Notes under the pieces: generated by a model | What the model was told of the DNA's origin: nothing | The model's database searches: none | The model's input: only the letters and a program-made list of their open reading frames with translations | Translations under genes and position numbers: made by a program | DNA from: Aequorivita marisscotiae | Lineage (GTDB): Bacteria > Bacteroidota > Bacteroidia > Flavobacteriales > Flavobacteriaceae | Length of the DNA stretch: 64,000 nucleotides | Reading direction: 5' to 3' | Assembly: GCF_029814825.1 (NCBI RefSeq) | Contig: NZ_CP122379.1 | Coordinates: 2,954,501 to 3,018,500, forward strand | Part shown: piece after piece, positions 35,376 to 43,982 of the stretch | How positions within the stretch are numbered: the stretch's first letter is position 1 | How the letters are laid out: each line of letters begins with the position of its first letter

Positions 35376-38366
35376 TTAGAAATTAAGTTGCACTCCCCCA
35401 CTAAATCTTCGCAGGGGTGGCAGAAAGCCTGTAAGTTGTTCAGGATCTCCTCCTTTGTAATTGGTAATGGTTAGTAGGTTTTGCGCTTCTAAAAACAACT
35501 TGCATTGCATTTTTTCAAAAGGCAGGGTGTAGCTAATGGAAGTGTTTTTTAAGCGTATGTAAGAGGCATCGCTAAAAGCGGCACTGCTAACACTAAATTT
35601 GTAAAAGGCATTTACTGCCTCTGCATTTGAGCCAGTAGTGTACAATTGGGTTTGGGCGTTATCTCCGGGTTGTTGCCAGTGATCTAACACAGCTGTAGGT
35701 TGGTTAACCATTGTTCCGGCTGGGGAACCTGCGTACCAATAATTAAAACTTTGTTGTTTACTAAACTGGAAAAAAACATCGAATTGCCAGTTGCCGTAAC
35801 TCCATGTGTTTGACAGGCCGCCATAAAATTTTGGGGCGGTATCTACTATATACTGTCTATCGTCAGGGGAACTGATTGAACCATCGCCATTATAATCCTC
35901 AAACTGATAGATACCTGTTTGTGGGTCGACTCCTGTAAAATGATATAGTTTGCGTATGGTGATGGGTTGGCCGAGTACGTAACGATTACTATAAGTGCTT
36001 GCCTCCAGACCTGGAAACGCTAGCAATTTATTTTTAGGAAGGCTTATATTAAAAATGCTATTCCACTTAAATTTTTCACCTTTTACGTTTAAAGTTCGCA
36101 GATTAATTTCCCAACCGGAATTTTCAACCTTAGCGCCAAGATTGGCCTGTATGGATTGGAAGCCTGTAGTACTAGGCAATGGCATTCCCACTAATTGGTT
36201 GGTGGAGCGGTTGCGGTAGTAATTGGTTTCAAGGTATATTCTATCTTTTAGAAAACCCAATTCCAAAGCTATTTCGGCCTTATAGTTTATCTCCCAACCA
36301 AAATTTGGGTTAAAAAGTTGGGTAGGAGAAAGCCCTATAGTACCGTTATAAGGATTACCGCTAACGGAATAGGTATCTAGATATTGATAGTCGCCTATTT
36401 GGTCGTTGCCCGTACTGCCATAACTACCCCTTAATTTTCCAAGATTTAAAAAAGGTAGATTTTCTTTTACAATTTGTTCTTCGTTAAATAGCCAAGCAGC
36501 GCCAATTGCACCGAAATTCGCAAAACGATTTCCCGGGCCAAAACGACTGGAGCCATCTCTTCTCGCTGTGAGATTGAGGATGTATTTATTTTTGTAATTG
36601 TAATTTAATCTACCAAATACTGCCTCATATTTATAATCGGTTGTATTATCGTTAATAATAAACTGTAAACTGGCAGCAGCAAGGTTGCCCAACAAACTAT
36701 TACTTGGGAAACCGTAAGCGAGCTGCGAAAAACATTGACGTGTTTCACTTTGAAAAGAACCCCCTATCAATATTTCTAAATTGCCTCCTGCCAGCTTGTG
36801 GCTATAATTGAGTTGGGGCTCGGCAATCCACGAATTACGGGAACCCTGATTACTATCTACAGAAGAGGAACTACTATCGAAGCCATAAGCAGGGTTATAT
36901 ATGGTGCTTGGCAGGATTCGGCGTTCGTCTATTCTAGAATCTTGAAATCCAAAAGTGCTTTTAATATTTAGATCTTTAAACAGTTTGTAACTGACATTTA
37001 TACTTGAAACTAGAGTATTTCGTTTGGAAGTATAACTGGCATTGAGCTGTGCCAAGGGGTTGTCAAAAGTGCCATTTTCCCAATTGAGGTCTCCATTTTC
37101 GTCATAGAGGGTTGGGGCATTGGGTGGCAAGCCGATTGCTTTAAAGGTAAGGTCTCCGCTTGGGAGATTATTGTCTTCTATGGTATATCCAGCAGAAAAG
37201 CCTATATTGAATTTAGAATCCTTACTACTATGATCTAACTGGGCACGAACCGATGTACGCCCATATTCGGCATCGCCCATAAAGACCGTAGTTTCATTAC
37301 GATGTGCGGCACTAACTAAGAAGTGGTTGTTTTTAGAACCACCGCTAATTGAAGCTTCCCAAGTGCGCAGTCTAGCCGTTTTGCCCATAAGTTGTTTTTG
37401 CCAATCGGTATATCTATTCGGATCCCAAGTACCATTTATATCATAGGCATATTCTGGATATTCTGTAATGCCATCATTGGCAAAGGCTTCTTTCCGCATT
37501 TTTAAATACTGTTGGGTATTTAGCGTATTTACACCTCTTGTGATATGAGCCACACCTGAGGTTGCACTTACTGAGTATTTTGTATCTCCTGCTTTACCAC
37601 TTTTGGTAGTTATAAGTACAACGCCATTAGCACCTCTAGACCCATATATGGCAGTAGCATCTGCATCTTTGAGTACTTCAATACTTTCTATATCGTTTGG
37701 GTTTATCAAGCTTAGGGGACTTAATTGTCCTCCGGGCAAAATAGCGCCAGAAAGGCTTTGGTCACTAAGCGTACTAGAATTATAGGGTATACCATCGATG
37801 ACATATAGGGGCTCATTCCCTGCAGCAATACTGCTTTTTCCACGGATATTAACGGTATAGCCACCACCTGATAAACCCGTAAGGGGAATTATATTTAATC
37901 CAGCCACCCGTCCCTGCAAAGCGGCCAGCGGATTATCTACTGGTTGGTTTTCAATTTCTTTGGCGGAAATCTTGGTAATACTACCGGTTTTTTCTCTATC
38001 GGAAACTTTATAATACCCAGCATTAATAACCACTACGTCCAATGCAGTAGCATTAGGCTGCATCGCAAGATTTATAACACTATTGATACCCACTGCAACT
38101 TCGACAGGCTTATACCCCAAATATTTAAAAACAAGTGTATCGTTTGAGGATGCAGTAACCGAATAGCGCCCCTCAAGATCGCTAATACTTCCTCGGGAAG
38201 TATTTTTTACCAAGACATTGACTCCGCTAAGAGGGCCTTGTGCATCGGTAATGGTACCACTAATAGATTTTAGTGGTAGGTTCTGTGATAAAAGTGGGGA
38301 GTTATGCGCTAGAGAAAAGACAAAAATACCTGCAAGGAGCAGCCTTTGCCTATGCTTATTTTTCAT
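35376..38366 (-). CDS. SusC/RagA-like TonB-linked outer-membrane protein
   Basis: 996 residues. A signal peptide is followed by a carboxypeptidase-D-like regulatory domain (about 32-110, SGTITDAQGPLSGVNVLVKN), the plug with VDNPLAALQGRVAGLNI, LYVIDGIPY and the SusC signature IESIEVLKDADATAIYGSRG, then a long barrel ending in GGVQLNF. It is the first gene of the SusC-SusD-S9 peptidase operon and imports the ligand using TonB energy. Confidence 0.96.
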   Translation of the reverse strand: MKNKHRQRLLLAGIFVFSLAHNSPLLSQNLPLKSISGTITDAQGPLSGVNVLVKNTSRGSISDLEGRYSVTASSNDTLVFKYLGYKPVEVAVGINSVINLAMQPNATALDVVVINAGYYKVSDREKTGSITKISAKEIENQPVDNPLAALQGRVAGLNIIPLTGLSGGGYTVNIRGKSSIAAGNEPLYVIDGIPYNSSTLSDQSLSGAILPGGQLSPLSLINPNDIESIEVLKDADATAIYGSRGANGVVLITTKSGKAGDTKYSVSATSGVAHITRGVNTLNTQQYLKMRKEAFANDGITEYPEYAYDINGTWDPNRYTDWQKQLMGKTARLRTWEASISGGSKNNHFLVSAAHRNETTVFMGDAEYGRTSVRAQLDHSSKDSKFNIGFSAGYTIEDNNLPSGDLTFKAIGLPPNAPTLYDENGDLNWENGTFDNPLAQLNASYTSKRNTLVSSINVSYKLFKDLNIKSTFGFQDSRIDERRILPSTIYNPAYGFDSSSSSVDSNQGSRNSWIAEPQLNYSHKLAGGNLEILIGGSFQSETRQCFSQLAYGFPSNSLLGNLAAASLQFIINDNTTDYKYEAVFGRLNYNYKNKYILNLTARRDGSSRFGPGNRFANFGAIGAAWLFNEEQIVKENLPFLNLGKLRGSYGSTGNDQIGDYQYLDTYSVSGNPYNGTIGLSPTQLFNPNFGWEINYKAEIALELGFLKDRIYLETNYYRNRSTNQLVGMPLPSTTGFQSIQANLGAKVENSGWEINLRTLNVKGEKFKWNSIFNISLPKNKLLAFPGLEASTYSNRYVLGQPITIRKLYHFTGVDPQTGIYQFEDYNGDGSISSPDDRQYIVDTAPKFYGGLSNTWSYGNWQFDVFFQFSKQQSFNYWYAGSPAGTMVNQPTAVLDHWQQPGDNAQTQLYTTGSNAEAVNAFYKFSVSSAAFSDASYIRLKNTSISYTLPFEKMQCKLFLEAQNLLTITNYKGGDPEQLTGFLPPLRRFSGGVQLNF

Positions 38367-38453
38367 AGTTTTGCATGGTTAAGGTTTATATTAATTTTAA
38401 CTTTCTGGCCTGCTCCGATTGTCGTCGAAAACTGGGGAGCGGGTCTTTTTTTT

Positions 38454-38551
38454 GTCGGTTGTCTGTTGACGGTTGTCTGTTGTCTGTTGTCTGTTGTCTG
38501 GTGTCGGTTGTCGGTTGTCTGTTGTCTGTTGTCGGTTGTCGGTTGACGGTT
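38454..38551 (+). repeat. Heptamer array 11 (short)
   Basis: About 14 units of GGTTGTC, TGTTGTC and GGTTGAC, starting in a T-tract. It lies upstream of the SusC-like gene and is oriented like all the others. Confidence 0.95.
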
Positions 38552-38574
38552 TGATGATTTTAAAATCCCTTCAA

Positions 38575-38605
38575 CCTCCCGAAGGGTTCGGGAGGAGGCT
38601 TTATT
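38575..38605. other. Hairpin with CCTCCCGAA / TTCGGGAGG stem
   Basis: A perfect 9-bp stem with a 3-base loop, followed by AGGCTTTATTA. It could be a terminator or a member of the three-hairpin repeat family (compare 39.3, 42.4 and 45.7 kb). Confidence 0.5.
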
Positions 38606-38741
38606 ACTAGGGTTTGGAACGGCCTAAATTTGAAGGGACAAGATTTTTCACTGCATAGGCACGAATTTTAAATGATTAATGTTTAATGTCTAATTGAGTA
38701 TATGCAATTTTTAATTTATCAATATTGCGAGGACTAGTGCA

Positions 38742-38882
38742 GTGGAAGAAGCGTATGACTTTGAAGGAAAGTTGAGAAGAAAATATCAGCCAAGCCAAAT
38801 ACAAAAAGGCGTGGAACTCAACTTACCGGATTGGGGTACTGGTATACCTGACAACGATAAGAAAGCCACGCCCGGGTCGTGA
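38742..38882 (+). CDS. Possible small ORF or gene fragment, 46 residues
   Basis: A GTG-initiated frame, VEEAYDFEGKLRRKYQPSQI and onwards, ends PDNDKKATPGS. Composition looks coding rather than repeat-like, but there is no ATG and no recognised family. It may be the tail of a lost gene. Confidence 0.25.
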   Translation: MEEAYDFEGKLRRKYQPSQIQKGVELNLPDWGTGIPDNDKKATPGS

Positions 38883-39018
38883 ACAATCTGCTTATCGTCT
38901 CATTGTCTAAAAATTACCAGTTTTCAATCCGAGATTCAAAGCGAATGCTTCTAATATTTTTGCTTATAGAAGAATCGCAAATTTATGTTAATGAAACAAA
39001 TATAAAAAAAATATTTGA

Positions 39019-39038
39019 TTAACACATATATGTGTTAA
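39019..39038. promoter_or_regulatory. Perfect 20-bp palindrome, candidate operator of the XRE gene
   Basis: TTAACACATATATGTGTTAA is a perfect palindrome 32 bases upstream of the XRE-type regulator start. Its position is where a self-repressing antitoxin or regulator would bind. Confidence 0.65.
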
Positions 39039-39070
39039 TAAAATTCTTTTGCAATTGCAACTTTTATGGA

Positions 39071-39292
39071 ATGGGAAATGATCACTTCAATAAAATTCGA
39101 ATCCATATAGGCTGTGTTGTCAAAAAATACCGCGAGGAAAATGAACTGTCACAGTTTAAACTAGGATTGGAAATTGGAAAATCTGCTAATCAAATAGGGC
39201 GCATTGAAAGAGCGGAAAGTAATCCTACCGTAGCAACGTTAGTTGACTTAGCTGATTTTTTTAAGATTGATATTAAGGAGTTTTTTATTTAA
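39071..39292 (+). CDS. XRE-family helix-turn-helix regulator
   Basis: 73 residues from the ATG at 39071; an earlier TTG would run through the palindrome. Single HTH_3 domain: VVKKYREENELSQFKLGLEI, then SANQIGRIERAESNPTVATL and DLADFFKIDIKEFF. It probably represses its own promoter at the palindrome. About 200 bases downstream lies the relic of a PIN-like gene, so it may have been the antitoxin or regulator of that pair. Confidence 0.9.
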   Translation: MGNDHFNKIRIHIGCVVKKYREENELSQFKLGLEIGKSANQIGRIERAESNPTVATLVDLADFFKIDIKEFFI

Positions 39293-39320
39293 GTTATGTT
39301 TTGGTTTAAACTATGCATAT

Positions 39321-39470
39321 GTCCCCACCCACCCGCCTGCCGGACGGGCAGGAAACTGCCAGAAAGGGCTGTTTTGACCTCCCCAGAGGGAAGGTAGGCT
39401 TGAGTTTTAAAATAATGTGTTTCTGGAGATACTGTTTAAACTTCTGGCATTATTTGAATAAACTGAATTA
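39321..39470. repeat. Three-hairpin repeat, copy 1
   Basis: Three hairpins in a row: CCTGCCGGACGGGCAGG, ACTGCCAGAAAGGGCTGT (imperfect) and ACCTCCCCAGAGGGAAGGT. They are followed by TTTTAA and a diverged tail ending in TTTCTGG. The same order occurs at 42.38-42.53 kb and, more diverged, at 45.65-45.78 kb. Confidence 0.8.
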
Positions 39471-39490
39471 TGCAAACATATCGCATTAAA

Positions 39491-39858
39491 GTAACTCAAT
39501 TTTAACATGTAAGCTTCCTTTAAAAACAAAAGATTTACTTCCACCTTCAACAAAGAAATTTTACAACCTTTTAAATGATAATTTCAGAACACCTTTATCG
39601 AGACGACTTAATGATGCTGAATTTGAAGAGCGTAAAAAAGAATTTTTAGAAACAGCTGATGCAAGAATGATAATACTTGCTTTGATAAAGAAAAGTGAAA
39701 AGGAGGAAATTGTTATCATTACGGAAGAATCTGAAAATGGAAATGACCACAAAGCATTTAAAAAAATACCTTCTATCTGTAAGATGCTTGACATTAAAGT
39801 AATGACACTACCTGATTTATTAAAAATCTATCAAGGTATTGACATTGAATTCAAATAA
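39491..39858 (+). pseudogene. 5'-truncated PIN-like (DUF4411-like) toxin gene
   Basis: The frame is open from about 39491, after a stop, but has no ATG before residue 59 of the open stretch. The coded part reads LSRRLNDAEFEERKKEFLET, ADARMIILALIKK and IVIITEESENGNDHKAFKKI, then SICKMLDIKVMTLPDLLKIY. The 'ADA..I..A, IVITEE, IP..C' order is that of DUF4411 PIN-like proteins, but the N-terminal strand with the first catalytic Asp is missing. I judge it a relic next to its XRE partner. A translation start at a rare codon cannot be excluded. Confidence 0.5.
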
Positions 39859-39922
39859 AAGCCAGCGTACAGCAACGGCAACCGTTGCACAACCCCATAA
39901 TTTATAAAAACCCAACTCATAT

Positions 39923-39950
39923 AAGCCGCTTTAAGCGGCTTTATTTTTTT
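39923..39950 (+). terminator. Rho-independent terminator
   Basis: AAGCCGCTT pairs with AAGCGGCTT, followed by TATTTTTTT. It closes the XRE/PIN-like unit. Confidence 0.85.
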
Positions 39951-40379
39951 GTTCAGATTTGAAAATGGGTAAGATTTGGGATCCTTAGAAGGAATGCTTA
40001 ATCCCCGCCACCGCGCTCCCGAGACTTGGGGAGCATCGCGTGTGCCACAACATTATATTTCATTCCCACTAGCGCCTTTACCAAGCAAAATTGAATCAGA
40101 AAGCGTATCAATTTATTGTTGCATTTATATTGCTTTTCATTGGCTTTTGAAACCGACAAAATATTTATATTTGGTATTCTCCCTGGTTAAAATACACACT
40201 ATTACGGTTTTCCGTATAAGCGGAAACGGATTTTGACTTATATTTGAAAAAGACAAACAAAACTACAACGCGCTACAAGTGCGATATATACGTCACTTTT
40301 ATGTTGTATATACGCATGTTGTGCAACATTAGGAAAAACAAGAAACTTTTCGGATATTTATAACTTAAACTTAAGTAAA
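39951..40379. other. Intergenic region with diverged repeat
   Basis: 429 bases. Contains a GCTCCC...GGGAGC hairpin near 40013-40033. A stretch at about 40170-40215 (TATTCTCCC..GTTAAAATACACAC...TTACGGTTTTCCG) is related to the segment at 42610-42655. No gene is seen before 40380. Confidence 0.5.
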
Positions 40380-40622
40380 ATGGCAACTGTAGATAATATA
40401 CGAAACGGACTGATAGACAAGATATTATCCATTAGGAATAAAGATTTTTTAGTCGCTTTAGACAAATTAATCACTTCAAGTTCTTCGGAATCTGATATTA
40501 TTGAATTGACGAAAGAACAAAAAATTATGCTCGAAATGAGTGAACAGGATATTAAAGAAGGAAAACTGATTTCTCAAGAAGCTATGGATAAAAGAAATCT
40601 AGAATGGCTAAACGCAATGTAA
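40380..40622 (+). CDS. Antitoxin of a RelE/ParE-type module (putative)
   Basis: 80 residues, charged and helical: VDNIRNGLIDKILSIRNKDF, then LTKEQKIMLEMSEQDIKEGK and LISQEAMDKRNLEWLNAM. This is the usual form of Bacteroidota antitoxins encoded just upstream of a RelE/ParE-like toxin. The end overlaps the toxin start by 19 bases, which supports co-translation. Confidence 0.8.
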   Translation: MATVDNIRNGLIDKILSIRNKDFLVALDKLITSSSSESDIIELTKEQKIMLEMSEQDIKEGKLISQEAMDKRNLEWLNAM

Positions 40623-40918
40623 TTTGGACTAGAACAGCCGACCTTCAATTTGTAGGAATTTTAGAATATTGGGTAAATAGAAATAAATCGAACACATATT
40701 CAAAAAAACTCTTGAAATTAGTTTCGGAAAGAACAAAACAAATAGCCGAACAACCATTAATTTTCAAAGTGACTGATTTTACAGATACGAGAGTAGCTTC
40801 ACTTGGGAATTTCAGCATTTTCTATAAATTTAATGATAAAGAAATAATAATAACAGCAATTTGGGATAACCGACAAAATCCTAAAAAACTGTTGAAAATT
40901 TTGGAAAACAAAAAATAA
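40604..40918 (+). CDS. RelE/ParE-like toxin (putative)
   Basis: 104 residues with the family's layout: VIWTRTADLQFVGILEYWVN, KKLLKLVSERTKQIAEQPLI, TRVASLGNFSIFYKFNDKEI and IITAIWDNRQNPKKLLKIL. The conserved 'F.I.Y......I.I..I.DNRQNP' end is typical. Predicted to act on ribosome-bound mRNA or gyrase; which one is not decidable. Forms an operon with the overlapping antitoxin gene. Confidence 0.85.
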   Translation: MAKRNVIWTRTADLQFVGILEYWVNRNKSNTYSKKLLKLVSERTKQIAEQPLIFKVTDFTDTRVASLGNFSIFYKFNDKEIIITAIWDNRQNPKKLLKILENKK

Positions 40919-41003
40919 GGTTGCCCCCGCACTGCCGCGCGATTGCAATAATATTGAATTTCTGCACTTATCTTGACGGTACCCTTGGCAATAATTTGAT
41001 TGA

Positions 41004-41564
41004 CTACAACTGGGAATGAAGAAAATCGGCAGTATCTTTTAACCCTCTCTTTCTAAGTATATCCAAAACTTGAAACTCATCCAAATCTGGATTTCTTCTA
41101 TTTAAAACTAATTCTTTAAAAGCTTTAACTGCCTGTTCCGGATTTAAATCGATTATATCTGTCAAAAAATCATCCGCTGTTTTTACTGTTAACCCAAAAG
41201 ACGATAAATATTCTTTAGGAAAATCCTTTATATTGTTTGTTACAATAACATTTGCATTTGTTTTAATTGCTGCTGCAAGTACATGTCTGTCTTTAGGGTC
41301 AGGTAATTCTAAACTACCAACTAAACCAGAATAATTTTTAACTAAAGCATCTGGGAACGCTTTATTTACTCTATCTACTCTTTTATTTGCTTCTACCTCA
41401 TTAATACCTTTTCTTGACGTCACCGCTTTCCATTCATTAAAAATATGTGTACTCCATTTTGGAGTAAACAAATCATAATAGGCAAACCAAAATAACAGGT
41501 CCCGGATTTCAATTGGATAAATTACATTGGTATCTAAAACACATTTAAATCTAACGCTATGAAT
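41004..41564 (-). CDS. PIN-domain toxin with apparent ATT start
   Basis: 186 residues if it starts at the ATT at 41564-41562. From there it reads IHSVRFKCVLDTNVIYPIEI, corresponding to homologues that begin MHSVRF, with the first catalytic Asp in LDTN. Further motifs are FNEW, LPDPKDRHVLAAAI and VTNNIKDFP. No ATG or GTG is available upstream of the PIN strand. A TTG start at 41471 would remove the first Asp and make it inactive. The start overlaps the antitoxin gene by 8 bases, as expected for this family. Predicted ribonuclease held by the HTH antitoxin. Confidence 0.8.
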   Translation of the reverse strand: MHSVRFKCVLDTNVIYPIEIRDLLFWFAYYDLFTPKWSTHIFNEWKAVTSRKGINEVEANKRVDRVNKAFPDALVKNYSGLVGSLELPDPKDRHVLAAAIKTNANVIVTNNIKDFPKEYLSSFGLTVKTADDFLTDIIDLNPEQAVKAFKELVLNRRNPDLDEFQVLDILRKRGLKDTADFLHSQL

Positions 41565-42018
41565 TATATAGTCCCAATTCTTCGTCAGACTTCATAATAT
41601 CAATAATATTTTGTTTCTGAATTTTCTTCATATTCTTTTTATATCTCATAACATCTTCGAACTTAATTCTTCTGTGTTTACCAACTTTAGTATATTCTAT
41701 TTGCCCGTCTTCCAGCAACCTAACTATATGAGGTCTTGAACAACCTATGATTTCAGCTGCCTTTTGAGTTGTAACTTCAGTTGCAACAGGAACCAATGAA
41801 AATGGTTTACCTTGACTCATCGCTTTTAGTATTTCATTTAAAAACTTTAAGGCACTTAAAGGTATTTTAATCCTCTCTTGTGTTTCTTGAATTTCAATCT
41901 CTGGATTTTTTGACCGTAATTGATCAATAACAGAAGTCAAAGCATCATACGATTCTACAGCTAATTTTTGCTCGTCCTTTGAAAGTTTATTAATTTTAAT
42001 GAAAGTTTCCTTCGTCAC
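41557..42018 (-). CDS. HTH (excisionase-type) antitoxin partner of the PIN protein
   Basis: 153 residues. An N-terminal helical region leads to a SLVPVATEVTTQKAAEIIGC winged-helix/excisionase motif with SRPHIVRLLEDGQIEYTKVG and KHRRIKFEDV, which is DNA-binding. The C-terminal tail (MKKIQKQNIIDIMKSDEELG) probably binds and blocks the PIN toxin. It is upstream of and overlaps the PIN gene. Confidence 0.85.
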   Translation of the reverse strand: MTKETFIKINKLSKDEQKLAVESYDALTSVIDQLRSKNPEIEIQETQERIKIPLSALKFLNEILKAMSQGKPFSLVPVATEVTTQKAAEIIGCSRPHIVRLLEDGQIEYTKVGKHRRIKFEDVMRYKKNMKKIQKQNIIDIMKSDEELGLYNS

Positions 42019-42379
42019 TGCCGTTTTTAGATAGTTCTACCCAATATTAATCGAAACAGCCATATATTTTAAATTTAAAAACTACAACGTATCATATAGA
42101 GGCATAGATGGCACGACTCCTAAGTGGGAACGGAATGCGCCTCTTACACCACCGCACCCTTCGGTTCCGCTTCGGAAAAACCTGCGGGTGCCTCAAATAC
42201 CACGATTCAAATATGTAAATTATCATTCGTACTACTCTACTAAACAAACATAACCTTTTCTCATTAACCTATTTACGGTGATTGTAGCGCGCAATATGAG
42301 GCTTGGGGCTACACCTTCCTCAAATTTGTTAATTTTGTTCGATTTATGCCAGTGATTTCAGTTTAAATTGCGCATATAT
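42019..42379. other. Intergenic region, no gene seen
   Basis: Includes a possible hairpin, GCACCC...GGGTGC, around 42147-42194 (GGTTCCGCTTCGGAAAAACC lies inside it). Otherwise AT-rich with nothing recognised. Confidence 0.4.
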
Positions 42380-42535
42380 GTCCCCACCCACCCGCCTGCC
42401 GGACGGGCAGGAAACTGCCGGAAAAGGCAGTTTTGACCTCCCCAGAGGGGAGGTAGTCTGGAATTTTAAGGCAATGTATTTCTGGCGATTCTATATGGAC
42501 TTTTAGTGTTATGGATATACTTGACTGAGCGAATT
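42380..42535. repeat. Three-hairpin repeat, copy 2
   Basis: CCTGCCGGACGGGCAGG, then ACTGCCGGAAAAGGCAGT (perfect here) and ACCTCCCCAGAGGGGAGGT, followed by TTTTAAG and a tail TTTCTGG. It is the best-preserved copy; both of the stems that are imperfect in copy 1 are restored here. Confidence 0.85.
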
Positions 42536-42625
42536 TAAAGTTTAAAGTTACTTCTATCTTTATAACATCTAATATGATATAGCCTACTTAACCAAAAATT
42601 ATTATATTTGATATTCTCCCCAATT

Positions 42626-42670
42626 AAAAAAAAACCCACACTTACGGTTTTCCGCAATGCGTGGGTTTTT
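42626..42670. terminator. Bidirectional hairpin terminator
   Basis: AAAAACCCAC (42630-42639) pairs with GTGGGTTTTT (42661-42670); the loop contains a smaller CGG-TTTT-CCG hairpin. It lies before the LRR protein gene. Confidence 0.75.
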
Positions 42671-42803
42671 GTTTAGATAGCATTTGTCACAATTAATTGC
42701 GTTTAGAACGCTTGGCACTTATATAAACTTACATTTTTAGGACACCAATAATTATGATAAATAATCATACATTTGACGCAAAACAATCACAGGCTATTTC
42801 TAT

Positions 42804-43982
42804 ATGTTACAATTCCTTTTTATGTTAATGACACTTTTTAGCGGTCAATTTTTGGCGGCACAGATAGTAAACATTCCGGATGCCAATTTTAAACAAGCGC
42901 TTTTAGAGAACCACCCGGTTATAGATACCAATGGAGATGGGGAGATACAGGTAAGTGAGGCTGAAGCTGCGACCAATATTTTTGTACACGACAAGAATAT
43001 AACGGATCTTACGGGGATTGAGGCTTTTGTAAATATAACGAGTTTAACCTGCTCCTCAAACCCAATAAGTACAGTAGATTTATCAAATAATCCCGATTTA
43101 GAATTATTGGTTATTGGTAGAACGAACTTGAGTAGTCTTGATATTTCGCAAAACACAGCCTTGTTTACTTTATATATAGATAATACTAACATCACAGAAA
43201 TTGACACTTCGAACCACCCTAATCTGGAATTTTTGAATGCAGCCTATGGGAGTTTGGAAAGTGTGGACTTATCAAACAATCCCAATCTTGTAATTTTAAA
43301 GCTAGAGGACACCAATGTTGAAACTCTGGATTTATCGTCTAATCCACTTTTGGAGGCGCTGGGAATTTACGGTACTGTGATTGACGATCTGGATTTTTCA
43401 CTACTGCCGAACCTAAAGATTATAAGTCTAGGAAATAATAACATAGAAACTATAGACTTTTCAGAAAATCCCGATTTATGTTCCGTATTTATTGGCAATT
43501 GTCCTGCTTTGGAATATATCAATCTAAAAAATGGCAATAATGAGTTGTTAGTGCCCAATACAGACTGTAGCATAAATGTAACCCATGGCGGATTATCATC
43601 TACCTCGGGTTTAAATGTTATAAGCAATAACCCAAATTTATCAACTATTTGCGTAGATGATGTAGATTTTGCGGAGCAGAACTTTACATTGGTGCCACCA
43701 CAAACCCAATTTACTGAAGACTGCAATCTCGCTATTAATGAATATGCTTTTACTTCACTTCAATATTATCCCAATCCAGTTGGAGATGTGTTGAATATAA
43801 ACTTGGATCGAATGATTACGAAGGTTGAAATATATTCGGTTTTAGGGAAAAGAATTAAGGATTACACTATTGATACCAAGCAGGCACAGTTAAAGGTTGA
43901 TGACTTAACAGAAGGCATTTATTTTGTTACTGTTTTTACTGAGGATTTTAGGAAAGTGTTCCGAATTGTAAAGAGCGGGTGA
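42804..43982 (+). CDS. Leucine-rich-repeat cell-surface protein with T9SS sorting domain
   Basis: 392 residues. A signal peptide (LMTLFSGQFLAAQ) is followed by repeated ~21-residue units of the form 'L.L...N..I..ID.S.NP.L' (about 60-260), then a C-terminal type IX secretion domain of ~75 residues: YYPNPVGDVLNINL, VEIYSVLGKRI, LTEGIYFVTVF. The ancestral gene probably ended KSGSR: after the IS256 element the duplicated target is followed by TCT AGA TAA in frame. The insertion replaced only the last two residues and supplied a new TGA, so function is probably kept. Confidence 0.9.
   Translation: MLQFLFMLMTLFSGQFLAAQIVNIPDANFKQALLENHPVIDTNGDGEIQVSEAEAATNIFVHDKNITDLTGIEAFVNITSLTCSSNPISTVDLSNNPDLELLVIGRTNLSSLDISQNTALFTLYIDNTNITEIDTSNHPNLEFLNAAYGSLESVDLSNNPNLVILKLEDTNVETLDLSSNPLLEALGIYGTVIDDLDFSLLPNLKIISLGNNNIETIDFSENPDLCSVFIGNCPALEYINLKNGNNELLVPNTDCSINVTHGGLSSTSGLNVISNNPNLSTICVDDVDFAEQNFTLVPPQTQFTEDCNLAINEYAFTSLQYYPNPVGDVLNINLDRMITKVEIYSVLGKRIKDYTIDTKQAQLKVDDLTEGIYFVTVFTEDFRKVFRIVKSG

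Noticed and set aside
39976..40236. ORF of 86 codons after the XRE/PIN-like unit
   Set aside because: No family, covers a terminator-flanking region with repeat remnants; composition not coding-like.
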